30,341 bases of DNA from assembly GCF_025336545.1 (NCBI RefSeq), contig NZ_JAODBU010000015.1:1-30341 (forward strand), read 5' to 3'. Origin of the DNA: Eubacterium_U album (GTDB taxonomy: Bacteria > Bacillota > Clostridia > Lachnospirales > Lachnospiraceae). Below the pieces are notes generated by a model. The model had not been told where the DNA came from. It was given only the letters and a program-made list of their open reading frames with translations, and did not search any database. The number at the start of each line of letters is the position of its first letter. The stretch's first letter is position 1. The position numbers were made by a program, and so were the translations under genes. Positions 7,538 through 16,214 of the stretch are shown piece by piece.

Positions 7538-9100
7538 ATGAAACAGAAAATAGGAAGAATAGTAAAAATTATTTGTTTTTGTCTAGTGGCAGTATTAATG
7601 GTAAATGCTTTAGAAGGATTATTTAAACCAAAGTGGTTAGAAAATCGTTGGGCATCATCAAAAACAAATAAGAGCTTTTATGAATTGGAAAAAAACAGTA
7701 CAGAAGTTTTATTCTTTGGAGCAAGCGTTATTGCTGCAACAGCAGATCCGTATCAGTTATATGAAGATTACGGTATTTCTTCATATAATTTAGGTGTTAT
7801 GTCACAGCCGATGATAGGAACATTTTTTTGGTTCAAAGAGGCATTAGACACACAGGATATTAAAGTAGCAGTTGTCGAAATTAAATCTGCCGGAAAATCA
7901 TCTGAAAAGGCAGAGGAAAAAGCAAGAAAATCATATGATTATATGAGAATTGGAAAAAACAAACTTCAATATGCAATTGAATACAATAGTGTTCAAAGAG
8001 ACGAAGATGAAGTAAAACCGGATTTATTTTCATATTTATTCCCATTATCTTTATATCATTCAAGATGGTCAGAATTAAATTATGATGATTATGATTTCTT
8101 CTTAGGAAATAACAAAAGTTATACTAGAGGCTTTTCAGTATTATCAACACAATTTAAGGATATGAATACTTATATTGAAGAGGATGCACAAAAAGGCTTA
8201 TATGATGGATTTGAAGTAGAGTCAGATAAAATTGAAAGTCCAAATGAAGTTAATGCTAAGTATGTGAGAAGAATAATTGAATTAGCTAAAGAAAGAAATG
8301 TTAAGTTATTATTCGTAAAGAGTCCTGACACAGGCTGGAAAGAAAAACAGCATAATTATATTCAAAAAATTGCGGATGAAAATGATATTCCGTTTATAGA
8401 TATGAATCTTAAGAGCGTTAGAAAAGAACTTGATTTTAATTATAAAACAGATTTAGCTGATGCAATTCATTTAAATATAAAGGGAGCAAAAAAGACTTCA
8501 GAATTTTTGGGAAAATATTTAACTGAAAATTATGATCTTACTGATTACAGAGAAGGAAATAATAGCGTTAAGAAGAGTTTTGAAAAATATAAAAAATATT
8601 ATGAAGCATCTATAAAAGAAGGTGAATTAAGTTTCCCGACAACTTTAGATGAATATTTAAAAGAAGTACAGGATAAGAGTAATGGAAATTATGAAGTCAT
8701 TTTAGCAGCAGGTTCAAATGTTAATAATATTAAATTTACTGATGAACAGAAGAACACTCTTATAAATATGGGTGTTAGTAAAAAGATATTTGAAGATAGC
8801 GAATTTGGTACAAATATAGTAAGTGTTACAAATGATGGTAAGACATACAATGAAGTGGCTAAGCAGAGTGAAGACAGTGCAGTAAGTGTTTCATTAGGTG
8901 GAACATTTAGTGATGGAACAGACTATCTTGTGAAAGCTGATGCAACAGGAAGCACACTAAAGTTAAATGACAATGAATGTACAAGTTTAACATCTTATGG
9001 TTTTAATATTATAGTATACGATAAGCAACTAAAAAGAGTTGTAAGCACAGTTTATTTGTATTCAAATAATGGTGAAACTACATTGAACAGAGGAGAGTAG
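7538..9100 (+). CDS. Membrane-anchored SGNH/DltD-AlgX-like protein, partner of MBOAT acyltransferase
   Basis: A 520-residue protein with one N-terminal membrane helix (about residues 9-24) and a large extracytoplasmic part. The SGNH-type hydrolase fold is suggested by LFFGASVIAAT with candidate nucleophile Ser63, and by DAIHLN, which gives the Asp308-x-x-His311 pair of block V. Such proteins pair with MBOAT enzymes (DltD with DltB, AlgX/AlgJ with AlgI) and transfer or accept the acyl group outside the cell. The region after about residue 380 is a separate domain that looks like a bacterial ILEI/GG-type beta domain (VILAAGSN near its start; SYGFNIIVYD near its end). ATG 7538 is preferred over the upstream 7484 start because GGAG (7528-7531) is spaced 6 nt from it. 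The MBOAT gene starts 5 nt after its stop. Confidence 0.75.
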   Translation: MKQKIGRIVKIICFCLVAVLMVNALEGLFKPKWLENRWASSKTNKSFYELEKNSTEVLFFGASVIAATADPYQLYEDYGISSYNLGVMSQPMIGTFFWFKEALDTQDIKVAVVEIKSAGKSSEKAEEKARKSYDYMRIGKNKLQYAIEYNSVQRDEDEVKPDLFSYLFPLSLYHSRWSELNYDDYDFFLGNNKSYTRGFSVLSTQFKDMNTYIEEDAQKGLYDGFEVESDKIESPNEVNAKYVRRIIELAKERNVKLLFVKSPDTGWKEKQHNYIQKIADENDIPFIDMNLKSVRKELDFNYKTDLADAIHLNIKGAKKTSEFLGKYLTENYDLTDYREGNNSVKKSFEKYKKYYEASIKEGELSFPTTLDEYLKEVQDKSNGNYEVILAAGSNVNNIKFTDEQKNTLINMGVSKKIFEDSEFGTNIVSVTNDGKTYNEVAKQSEDSAVSVSLGGTFSDGTDYLVKADATGSTLKLNDNECTSLTSYGFNIIVYDKQLKRVVSTVYLYSNNGETTLNRGE

Positions 9101-9105
9101 CTAAA

Positions 9106-10719
9106 ATGGGCTTTAATACACTATCTTTTATCCCATTTCTATTAATAGTAATTTTATTGTATTTTACAGTTTTTAGAAAATGTCAGTGGATATTTTTATT
9201 AATTGCAAGTATTGCATTTTATTTATTTGCAGGACCTAAATATATTGTTTTTATAATTATTTCATCGCTAAGCACATATTTTTTCGCAAGAAAAATTCAG
9301 AAAATGCATGATGCTGAGGATAAAATTTTAAAGGAACGTGAATTCTCTTCAAAAGATGCAAAGAAGGCTTTTAAGAAAAGACGTACAAAACAAAGAAGAA
9401 GAGTCCTCGTAGTTGATTTTATTATTAATTTAGGATTGTTATGTGTAATTAAATATACAGATTTTATTTTATCAGGTGTATCCACAATTCTTTCAAAATT
9501 TGGAATGGATTGGAGTAAAGAGTTTAATTTCATACTTCCACTTGGAATATCTTTTTATACATTTATGCTTGTTGGATATATACTTGATGTTTATTGGAAG
9601 AGATATAGAGCAGAAACAAATTATTTTAAACTTGCCTTATTCTCAATGTATTTCCCTCATATTGTGCAGGGACCAATTGGAAGATATAACAGGTTAGCAC
9701 CACAGTTTTTTGCAGATCATCCATTTGATTACAACAGAGTAACTAAAGGATTTCAATTAATCTTATGGGGTTACTTTGAAAAAATGGTAATATCTGACAG
9801 AATACAGGCATTTACAAATGGAATATTAGCAAATTGGCAGCAGCTTACAGGTTTTCCACTTTTACTTGGAATATCATTATTCTCAATTCAGTTATATTTA
9901 GACTGGATGGGATGTATGGATATTGCCCATGGTGTTTCTGAAATATTTGGAATTAATCTTGATAGAAACTTCTGGCATCCGTTCTTCTCAAAGAATATGC
10001 CTGAGTTCTGGAGAAGATGGCATATTTCACTTGGTGCATGGTTCAAAGATTATTTATTGTATCAGGTTTCAATGTCAGGATTATGTAAGAAAATTAATAA
10101 ATTCACAAGAAGAAAATGGGGAAACCAGGCTTCGAGAGCATTTTCAGCAGTTATACCGGCAGCAGTTGTATGGATTGTTACAGGTGTTTGGCATGGTGCC
10201 GCAAGTTGCTTTGTGCTTTGGGGCGTATACCATGGAATTTTAATTATAACAAGTTCGTTATTTGAAATTCCAATACAGAAACTGTGTAAATTCCTTCATA
10301 TTGATACAGAATGCTTTAGTTTTAATTTATTTAGAATGATTAGAACATTTATGCTTTCGACAATAGGTAGAATTTTCTTTGCAGTTTCAGCAGGATTTAC
10401 AACAATGATTGAATTTACAAAGAGAATGTTTGACTTTAGACAGTTTGGACTTCACACTCTTTGGGATGAAAGTTTATTCTCATACGGATTAGACAGACAT
10501 GGATTTACATTAGCTATGCTTTTAGTTGTATTAGTATGGTGTGTAAGTATGTTACAGGAAAAATTCGATAAAGATAATAAGACAGTCAGAGATGTAATTG
10601 CAGAACAGAATATTGTTTTCAGATGGGTTTTATATTTAGGACTTATTGCGGGAATTCTTATTTTTGGAATGTACGGTTCAGGATATGATGCCGGCGCATT
10701 CTTCTATGGTAAATTCTAA
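9106..10719 (+). CDS. MBOAT-family O-acyltransferase (AlgI/DltB-like)
   Basis: A 537-residue polytopic membrane protein of the membrane-bound O-acyltransferase family, which moves an acyl group across the membrane for attachment to an envelope polymer. Clear family signatures are FPHIVQGPIGRYNRL, EFWRRWHISLGAWFKDYL, and GVWHGAA with the invariant catalytic His at about residue 363. Hydrophobic segments occur throughout, starting with a double helix at residues 5-60; a basic cytoplasmic loop follows (about residues 68-100). Length and the FWRRWH block fit the AlgI/PatA branch used for polysaccharide O-acetylation. It is tightly linked to the SGNH gene upstream. Acceptor polymer and acyl donor are not shown by the sequence. 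Confidence 0.92.
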   Translation: MGFNTLSFIPFLLIVILLYFTVFRKCQWIFLLIASIAFYLFAGPKYIVFIIISSLSTYFFARKIQKMHDAEDKILKEREFSSKDAKKAFKKRRTKQRRRVLVVDFIINLGLLCVIKYTDFILSGVSTILSKFGMDWSKEFNFILPLGISFYTFMLVGYILDVYWKRYRAETNYFKLALFSMYFPHIVQGPIGRYNRLAPQFFADHPFDYNRVTKGFQLILWGYFEKMVISDRIQAFTNGILANWQQLTGFPLLLGISLFSIQLYLDWMGCMDIAHGVSEIFGINLDRNFWHPFFSKNMPEFWRRWHISLGAWFKDYLLYQVSMSGLCKKINKFTRRKWGNQASRAFSAVIPAAVVWIVTGVWHGAASCFVLWGVYHGILIITSSLFEIPIQKLCKFLHIDTECFSFNLFRMIRTFMLSTIGRIFFAVSAGFTTMIEFTKRMFDFRQFGLHTLWDESLFSYGLDRHGFTLAMLLVVLVWCVSMLQEKFDKDNKTVRDVIAEQNIVFRWVLYLGLIAGILIFGMYGSGYDAGAFFYGKF

Positions 10720-10733
10720 TCTGAAAATACAAT

Positions 10734-10809
10734 GATGTCCGGAGTAAAGACGGTATGATAATTATTTTGTATAAATACAGAATAATTTTAGTCTTATAAC
10801 TCCGGCATC
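10734..10809 (+). repeat. Long imperfect palindrome between the MBOAT and ligase genes
   Basis: The outer arms (10734-10751 and 10791-10809) match as an imperfect inverted repeat sharing CCGGAGT/ACTCCGG and GTC/GAC ends. Inside, ATTATTTTGTA pairs with a region ending at about 10787 (11 bp with one G-U), leaving a tiny loop. The transcript would fold into a single hairpin of about 76 nt. No T-run follows, so it is not a standard terminator; an mRNA stabiliser, a processing site or a small mobile palindrome are alternatives. Confidence 0.6.
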
Positions 10810-10856
10810 TATAAATTTAGTAACATATGTTGAAGAGATAGTTTTAGGAGGATTTC

Positions 10857-12341
10857 ATGAGTTACAATTCAATTTTGGAAGCGATAAAAACTAATTCAGA
10901 AATTAATCCCGGCAAATTATGTGTGGGAGACAAAAAGAATAAGGCAACATACGGGCAGTTTTGGAAAATGATAAATAAGGGAGCTGCTTATTTGGAAAAG
11001 AATGGTGTAAAAAAAGGTGACGTTGTAGTTTTAAGAGGCGCACAAAAGGTTGAATATTTATTTTCGATATTTTCAATTCAGCTTCTTGGAGCGATTGCAT
11101 GTCCATTAGAAAAAGCTGTAAAAGAGGAAAGAATTCTTGAAATTATGAATTTTGTAGAAACAAAGTATTTTCTTGATACTAAGAAATTAAAGGATACTTC
11201 TGCAGAATGCATTAGTTTAAAGGAAATGTTTAAAGAGGCAATGAATGATGAAACTGAATGTGATGTAAACAAGTATGAATTGCCTAAATCAGATGATTTA
11301 TCAGAAATTTTGTTTACTACAGGTACTACAGGTAAGTCAAAAGGAATTAAGATAATCTGCAAAAACAATATAGCAATAGCGCAGAATGTAAGTGAAGCTA
11401 TAGGAATAACTTCAGATGATGTTGAAATGGTTACAGCACCGTTAAATCATTCTATGGGACTTAGAAGAACATATTCCGTTTTTTATAAAGGTGGAACAGT
11501 TATAATGACTGACGGAGTAAAATTTGTTGAGGATTTCTTCAAATTATTGGACTTATACCATGTAACAGGACTCACATTTGCTCCTGCAATTCTTGAACAG
11601 TTATTGAAATTTGCAAAGGATAGATTTGGAACATATAGCGAACAGATTCATTATATACAGTTAGGTTCAGCACCTTTATCTGAAAAAGCAAAAGAAACAT
11701 TAAAAGAAATGTTCCCAAATACAAAATTATTTAATATTTACGGCGCAACAGAATCTGGTTGTACTGTTAGTCTTGAATTTAGCAAATACGGAGATAAAAA
11801 AGGAAGTATTGGAATTCCAAACGTAAATGCAAATATAATTTTTGTAGATGACAATAGAAATATAGTTGATGCATCAGCAGAAAATCCGGGAAATCTTGCA
11901 TTTAAGGGTGCAATGAACATGCCTGGTTATTTAAAAGAACCTGAAATTACTAAAGAGGTTTTAGACGATGAAGGCACTTTATATACAAACGACTTAGGCT
12001 ATATGGGAGAAGACGGATTTGTATATTTACTTGGAAGAAAAGGCGATGTAATAAATATGGGTGGAATTAAGATTGCACCTTCAGAAATAGAAGAAGTTGT
12101 TGCACAGAACGAAATGATAAAAGAATGTGCATGTATTCCTATACCTGATGAAATTACAGGAGAAGCACCTAAATTATTTATAGTTATAAATGAAGGATAT
12201 GAATATGATGAAAAAGCATTACATAAATTTATGACTGATAAATTAGAAGCGATAAGAGTTCCAAAAGTTGTTCAGGTAATAGATGAACTCCCAAGAACTT
12301 TTAATGGAAAAGTAATTAAACGTAAATTAAAAGAAATGTAA
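10857..12341 (+). CDS. Class I adenylate-forming acyl ligase (acyl-CoA synthetase-like)
   Basis: A 494-residue ANL-superfamily enzyme that activates a carboxylic acid as acyl-AMP and passes it to CoA or another thiol. The core motifs are all present: the P-loop TTGTTGKSKG (residues 154-163), A5 IYGATESG, A7/A8 YTNDLGYMGEDG and LLGRKGDVINMGG, and A10 NGKVIKRKL with the catalytic Lys. The A4 region is APLNHSMGL with His198. Acyl- and aryl-CoA synthetases have His here, whereas amino-acid activators such as DltA have an Asp-containing motif, so D-alanine is unlikely. It lies between the MBOAT gene and an anion permease, which suggests it prepares the acyl donor. No carrier-protein (DltC-like) gene is present nearby. 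An AGGAGG ribosome binding site at about 10847-10852 supports the start. Confidence 0.87.
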   Translation: MSYNSILEAIKTNSEINPGKLCVGDKKNKATYGQFWKMINKGAAYLEKNGVKKGDVVVLRGAQKVEYLFSIFSIQLLGAIACPLEKAVKEERILEIMNFVETKYFLDTKKLKDTSAECISLKEMFKEAMNDETECDVNKYELPKSDDLSEILFTTGTTGKSKGIKIICKNNIAIAQNVSEAIGITSDDVEMVTAPLNHSMGLRRTYSVFYKGGTVIMTDGVKFVEDFFKLLDLYHVTGLTFAPAILEQLLKFAKDRFGTYSEQIHYIQLGSAPLSEKAKETLKEMFPNTKLFNIYGATESGCTVSLEFSKYGDKKGSIGIPNVNANIIFVDDNRNIVDASAENPGNLAFKGAMNMPGYLKEPEITKEVLDDEGTLYTNDLGYMGEDGFVYLLGRKGDVINMGGIKIAPSEIEEVVAQNEMIKECACIPIPDEITGEAPKLFIVINEGYEYDEKALHKFMTDKLEAIRVPKVVQVIDELPRTFNGKVIKRKLKEM

Positions 12342-12396
12342 CTTGTAAATAGAAAATCAGAGTGATTTTAAGAGTATTTTGAGATGAGGAATTAAA

Positions 12397-13818
12397 ATGA
12401 CAAAGACAAAACAGCGTATTTATTTATTAATAGGACCATTATTATTTGTTTTATGTTGTTTAGCAATACCGGAGAGTGCATTTCCGGCTTTAGCTGAAAG
12501 AGCAGCAATAGGAACGGTTGCATGGATGGCATTTTGGTGGGTAACAGCGCCTATCGATTATGCAGTAACAGCATTTTTACCAATAGCAATAAATGCTATT
12601 GTCACTATGTGCGATATGTCTGCAGTAATATCAAATTATGCATCTGAGACAATTTTATTATTACTTGGAGCATCAATATTGACTGTATCTTGGGAAGAAA
12701 CAGGACTTGATAAAAGAATTGCAGCATCATTACTTGGATTAATTGGTGATAACTTAAGAATTCAGTTAATTTTCTGGTTTATGTTATCTACAGTATTATC
12801 TGCAATTTTACCAAATGCAGTAGTATGTGCAACAATTACACCTATTGCAGTTTCGATGTTAAAGTACATAGGTGAGGGTGATATTGAACATAGTAGAATT
12901 GGTTCAAAATTATTATTATACATAGCTTACGGTGCAGGACTTGGAGGATTGACATCACCACTTGGTGGAGCAATGAATCTTGTAACTGTTGATTATTTAC
13001 AGCAGCTTACAGGAAAAGAATACATGTATATTTCATGGGTAATCCGTTTCTTACCAATTATGATTACATTACTTGTTATTAACATTGTTTTCATGATTAG
13101 GGATGTTAAAAAATCAGAAAGCCTTGGTGGATCAAAAGAATATTTTAGAAATGAATATAAAAAATTCCCACCAATGAGCATAGAAGAGAAGATTTCTCTT
13201 GGATTATTTGCAGTAGCAACAATACTTGCATTCACAAGACAGTTCTATCAGACATTATTACCAGGATTAAAACCGGCATATGTATTTATTATTTGTGCAA
13301 TTTTATCATTCTTAATAACACGTTCTGATGGAGAAAGACTTATGCTCTGGAAATCAGTTCAGACAAAAATTATTTGGGAAATGATTTACATTTTTGCAGG
13401 TGGTCTTGCAGTAGGAACATTAATAAATGAATCAGGTGCAGCAGAAAGGATTGGTGAATTGGTTTCAGGAATGGGACTTACAGGTGGAGTTACAACAGTA
13501 TTTGTAATTATAACAGTAACTTTACTTATGTCTGATGTAACATCAAATACAGCAACTGCAGCAGTTGCAATACCTATAGTTATATCTATAGTAAAGGGAA
13601 TGAATTTAAATCCAATACCTTACGTTTACATTGCATCAGTAGGAGTAAATTTATCTTATATGTTACCAACATCAATCAGAGCAATACCTGTTGGATATGG
13701 TTTACAGCCAAAGTATATGCTTAAAGAGGGTTGGAAAATGACAGTAATCATTATAATAGCAATGACAATAGTATGCTCATTATTGTTAAAATATTGGCCG
13801 GCATTTAGTACAACGTAA
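12397..13818 (+). CDS. SLC13/DASS-family sodium-coupled anion (dicarboxylate) permease
   Basis: A 473-residue polytopic transporter of the divalent-anion:Na+ symporter family. Two re-entrant hairpin regions are recognisable: LPNAVVCATITPIA in the first half and DVTSNTATAAVAIPI in the second, the latter holding the SNT signature (residues 383-385) that binds substrate carboxylate and Na+. Typical substrates are succinate, malate, other dicarboxylates or sulfate. Being in the same direction and closely following the acyl ligase (55-nt gap), it may supply the organic acid the ligase activates; that link is inferred. GAGG precedes the ATG by 8 nt. Confidence 0.88.
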   Translation: MTKTKQRIYLLIGPLLFVLCCLAIPESAFPALAERAAIGTVAWMAFWWVTAPIDYAVTAFLPIAINAIVTMCDMSAVISNYASETILLLLGASILTVSWEETGLDKRIAASLLGLIGDNLRIQLIFWFMLSTVLSAILPNAVVCATITPIAVSMLKYIGEGDIEHSRIGSKLLLYIAYGAGLGGLTSPLGGAMNLVTVDYLQQLTGKEYMYISWVIRFLPIMITLLVINIVFMIRDVKKSESLGGSKEYFRNEYKKFPPMSIEEKISLGLFAVATILAFTRQFYQTLLPGLKPAYVFIICAILSFLITRSDGERLMLWKSVQTKIIWEMIYIFAGGLAVGTLINESGAAERIGELVSGMGLTGGVTTVFVIITVTLLMSDVTSNTATAAVAIPIVISIVKGMNLNPIPYVYIASVGVNLSYMLPTSIRAIPVGYGLQPKYMLKEGWKMTVIIIIAMTIVCSLLLKYWPAFSTT

Positions 13819-13938
13819 ATATTTACAGATTAACTTAAGATGGAAACTAAATTAATGAAGTTTATATTTAATAATGTTTCCAATAACTAGTCGCCGACTA
13901 GATAGAGAGGCAATACATGTTAGACGAGGAGCAACGAA
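13819..13938 (+). other. Short leader with two hairpins before the secreted SGNH gene
   Basis: TGGAAAC (13841-13847) can pair with GTTTCCA (13876-13882), and CTAGTC/GACTAG (13887-13901) forms a second 6-bp hairpin around GCC. Neither is followed by a T-run. A GAGGAG ribosome binding site lies just upstream of ATG 13939. The hairpins may tune translation or mRNA stability. Confidence 0.4.
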
Positions 13939-15636
13939 ATGAAAACCAGATTTAGAAAATATAGTAAAATATTGTTCGGTGTAATTATGATGTTATATTT
14001 TGTGGCAGTAAGTAATAACGTATACGCCGATGATGTTCAATTTACACAGAAAACATATAAAATATTGTTTGTAGGAAACAGTCATACATATTACAATGAT
14101 ATGCCAAAAATGTTTAAAGGACTTTGTGATGCAGATAAAATAAATTGTGAAGTTACATCGATTACATCACCAGGATACAAACTTAGCCAGTTTGCAGATA
14201 AGACTAACATGTATGGAAGTCAGGTTTATCAGGCATTAACAAATAATACATGGGATTATGTAGTATTACAGGAAAACAGGGCAGTTTTAGTAGAAAAAGA
14301 AGAAGAGGCAGAAGCAGCAGTTAATACTCTATACACTTTAATACATAATGCCGGAGCAAAAATGGTTATATATGCAACACAGCCAAATAATATTGGAAGC
14401 ACATTTAAAGTAGATTCATTATCATTGTTTTTATCAGATTTTCAGATTGAACAGATTTTAACAAGAAATAACTTTAAAATAGCTGATGAATATGATGGAC
14501 TTGTTGCAGCATCAGGAACTAACTTTATGAGAGTAATGCAGGATTATCCTAAAATTACAATGTATAAAACAGATAATCTTCATCCATCAGTAACAGGAAG
14601 TTATTTGGCAGCATGTACTATTTACAATACAATATTTGACAGAAGTCCATATGGAAATAAATATTTACCAAATAGTGAATATGATAAAGATAATTTAATA
14701 TCAAAAGTTTCAATGGAAAATGCCCTTATAATGCAGAAAATTGCAGACAGCAGATTAAAAGTAGATAGTTATTATACAACAGTAAGTAAGGGACAAAATT
14801 CTAAATTGACAGCAACATTTACATCAACTCAGACAGATGAATCAGATACTACAGAAGATACTACTAAAAAAACAGAAGATGTAACAAAAACCTCAGATGA
14901 AAAAGAGACAACAGTTACTGATAAGAAAGATACTACACCAACATATACAAATAAAATAATGTGGGATGCTGTTGATGCAAACAGTATTTCAATTAACAGA
15001 ATTACAGGTGAATTTACTGCATTAAAGGCTGGAAAATATCAGGTAATGTCAACAACAGACAGCGGTTTAATATGCTATTCAACAATTGATGTAAAACAGC
15101 CATCAATAGCTTTTAACATTAATGAAAGCAAGATTTTAAAAGTTGTAAAGGGATATGTAGGAAAATATACTACTACGATAGCACCTGATGATACAACAGA
15201 TACAATTACATGGAAGAGTAATTATCCGGATATAGTTTCTGTTGATGCACAGGGAAATATACAGGCCAAAAAAGTAGGCATAGCAAAAATAACTGCTGTA
15301 ACTACAAGCGGAATTAAGTCAGAACGTTATGTGCGTGTAAAGTTAAAGACACCAAGTAATGTAAAGTTGACAAAAAAGGTAAGAAAAGTTAAGAAAAAGA
15401 AAGTATATCGTGTAAATGTAAAATGGAGTAAAAATAAAAATGCCACTAAATATTATGTATTCCGCAAAAAGGAAGGCAAAAAGGTATTTAAAAGAGTCGC
15501 AACAACTACTCAGGCAAAATACATAGATAAAAATATTAAGAAAAATAAAACTTATTCTTACAAAATACAGGCGATATATTCAAATAGCAAACTTAACAGT
15601 GATAAAACAGCAGAGTATAACATAAAAGTTAAATAA
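13939..15636 (+). CDS. Secreted SGNH/GDSL hydrolase-like protein with Ig-like (Big_2) and Fn3-like domains
   Basis: A 565-residue exported protein. It starts with a signal peptide (basic start, hydrophobic core, likely cut after VYA near residue 31). The catalytic domain (about 40-270) has VGNSHTYY with nucleophile Ser48, the block TSPGYKLSQ and DNLHPS giving Asp212 and His215, as in DUF4886-type SGNH esterases. A Thr/Asp/Lys-rich linker (about 285-330) follows, then two Big_2-like Ig modules (a typical fragment is ITWKSNYPDIVSVDAQGN) and a very basic Fn3-like C-terminal module. No LPXTG or surface-layer motif is seen, so wall retention probably comes from the basic module. It may remove acyl groups that the upstream MBOAT system adds; that is inference. 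A terminator follows at 15683. Confidence 0.82.
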   Translation: MKTRFRKYSKILFGVIMMLYFVAVSNNVYADDVQFTQKTYKILFVGNSHTYYNDMPKMFKGLCDADKINCEVTSITSPGYKLSQFADKTNMYGSQVYQALTNNTWDYVVLQENRAVLVEKEEEAEAAVNTLYTLIHNAGAKMVIYATQPNNIGSTFKVDSLSLFLSDFQIEQILTRNNFKIADEYDGLVAASGTNFMRVMQDYPKITMYKTDNLHPSVTGSYLAACTIYNTIFDRSPYGNKYLPNSEYDKDNLISKVSMENALIMQKIADSRLKVDSYYTTVSKGQNSKLTATFTSTQTDESDTTEDTTKKTEDVTKTSDEKETTVTDKKDTTPTYTNKIMWDAVDANSISINRITGEFTALKAGKYQVMSTTDSGLICYSTIDVKQPSIAFNINESKILKVVKGYVGKYTTTIAPDDTTDTITWKSNYPDIVSVDAQGNIQAKKVGIAKITAVTTSGIKSERYVRVKLKTPSNVKLTKKVRKVKKKKVYRVNVKWSKNKNATKYYVFRKKEGKKVFKRVATTTQAKYIDKNIKKNKTYSYKIQAIYSNSKLNSDKTAEYNIKVK

Positions 15637-15682
15637 TAAAGTTTTAAGAATATTAGCAAATTATAAAAATTAATTATAAAGA

Positions 15683-15734
15683 CCTCTAAAATGTGCAGAT
15701 TATATACAAAAATCTGTTATTTTAGAGGCTTTTT
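15683..15734 (+). terminator. Intrinsic terminator after the secreted SGNH gene
   Basis: CCTCTAAAAT (15683-15692) pairs perfectly with ATTTTAGAGG (15719-15728). An inner stem CAGAT/ATCTG continues the hairpin, and CTTTTT follows. It marks the end of the 7538-15636 gene series. Confidence 0.9.
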
Positions 15735-15802
15735 ATGCCCAAAAAATTTAGCAAATATAAATTAAAAAAATATTTAATAAAAATAGTTTGTTGGAAATTT
15801 TG

Positions 15803-15831
15803 TTGACAAATAAAAAACAGGTGACTATACT
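15803..15831 (+). promoter_or_regulatory. Sigma-A promoter of the riboflavin operon
   Basis: A consensus TTGACA (15803-15808), a 17-nt spacer and TATACT (15826-15831). The start near 15838 lies about 15 nt before the first riboswitch helix. Confidence 0.85.
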
Positions 15832-15852
15832 TTAAGCAGAAATTAAATAGAA

Positions 15853-16003
15853 ATTCTTCGGGGCAGGGTGATATGCATAACGCATAAATTCCCAACCGAC
15901 GGTAAGTGTACAGAGCGTAAAGATGCACGAGTCCGTGACCTGCGAAAGCAGCTGATTTGGTGAGAATCCAAAACCGACAGTATAGTCTGGATGGGAGAAG
16001 AAT
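15853..16003 (+). ncRNA. FMN riboswitch (RFN element)
   Basis: The conserved RFN core is clear: P1 arms ATTCTTC (15853-15859) and GAAGAAT (15997-16003), the GGGGCAGGGTG block, AATTCCC-AACCGACGGT, GAGTCCGTGACC, GGTGAGAATCC-AAAACCGACAGT and AGTCTGGATGGGAGAAG. FMN binding normally switches downstream rib genes off. An extra 5-bp hairpin (TATGC/GCATA, 15872-15886) is inserted between GGGTGA and AATTCCC, where the canonical sequence has no such helix. The expression platform is the hairpin at 16183-16214, about 180 nt downstream. Confidence 0.97.
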
Positions 16004-16182
16004 AGATAATGTAATTGTTCTTTATCAGGAATAAAATTAATCTGATTTTTAGAAATGTATTTAAATGATATGTAGTTTACATAACAATTAATCGGATTAA
16101 GATTTTGATAATAAATTACTAATAACCATACGCAATTAGGAATATGTAATGAACAGAATAATATACATTTTGTATTTGTGTG
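16004..16182 (+). other. Long linker between aptamer and terminator of the FMN riboswitch
   Basis: About 180 nt without a gene. TTAATCTGAT (16037-16046) can pair with ATCGGATTAA (16091-16100), 10 bp with one G-U, so this stretch can fold on itself and bring aptamer and terminator together. No antiterminator is obvious; GGGGC in the aptamer (15860-15864) is complementary to GCCCC in the terminator arm (16186-16190). Confidence 0.45.
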
Positions 16183-16214
16183 AAAGCCCCTTTGAATGAA
16201 AGGAGGCTTTTTTT
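16183..16214 (+). terminator. Riboswitch-controlled terminator that also contains the ribD ribosome binding site
   Basis: AAAGCC-CCTTT pairs with AAAGG-(A)-GGCTTT around loop GAATG, with one bulged A, and T residues continue to 16214. The right arm contains AAAGGAGG (16199-16206), which is the ribD Shine-Dalgarno sequence, and the T-run reaches the TTG start codon at 16213. Folding would therefore both terminate transcription and hide the ribosome binding site. Confidence 0.88.

Noticed and set aside
10734..10809. Terminator after the MBOAT gene
   Set aside because: The hairpin is strong but no T-run follows, so it is listed as a repeat/structured element instead.
9106..12341. A dlt-type D-alanylation operon
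   Set aside because: MBOAT, an SGNH protein and a ligase are all present, but there is no carrier-protein gene, and the ligase A4 motif has His as in acyl-CoA synthetases rather than the Asp used for D-alanine.
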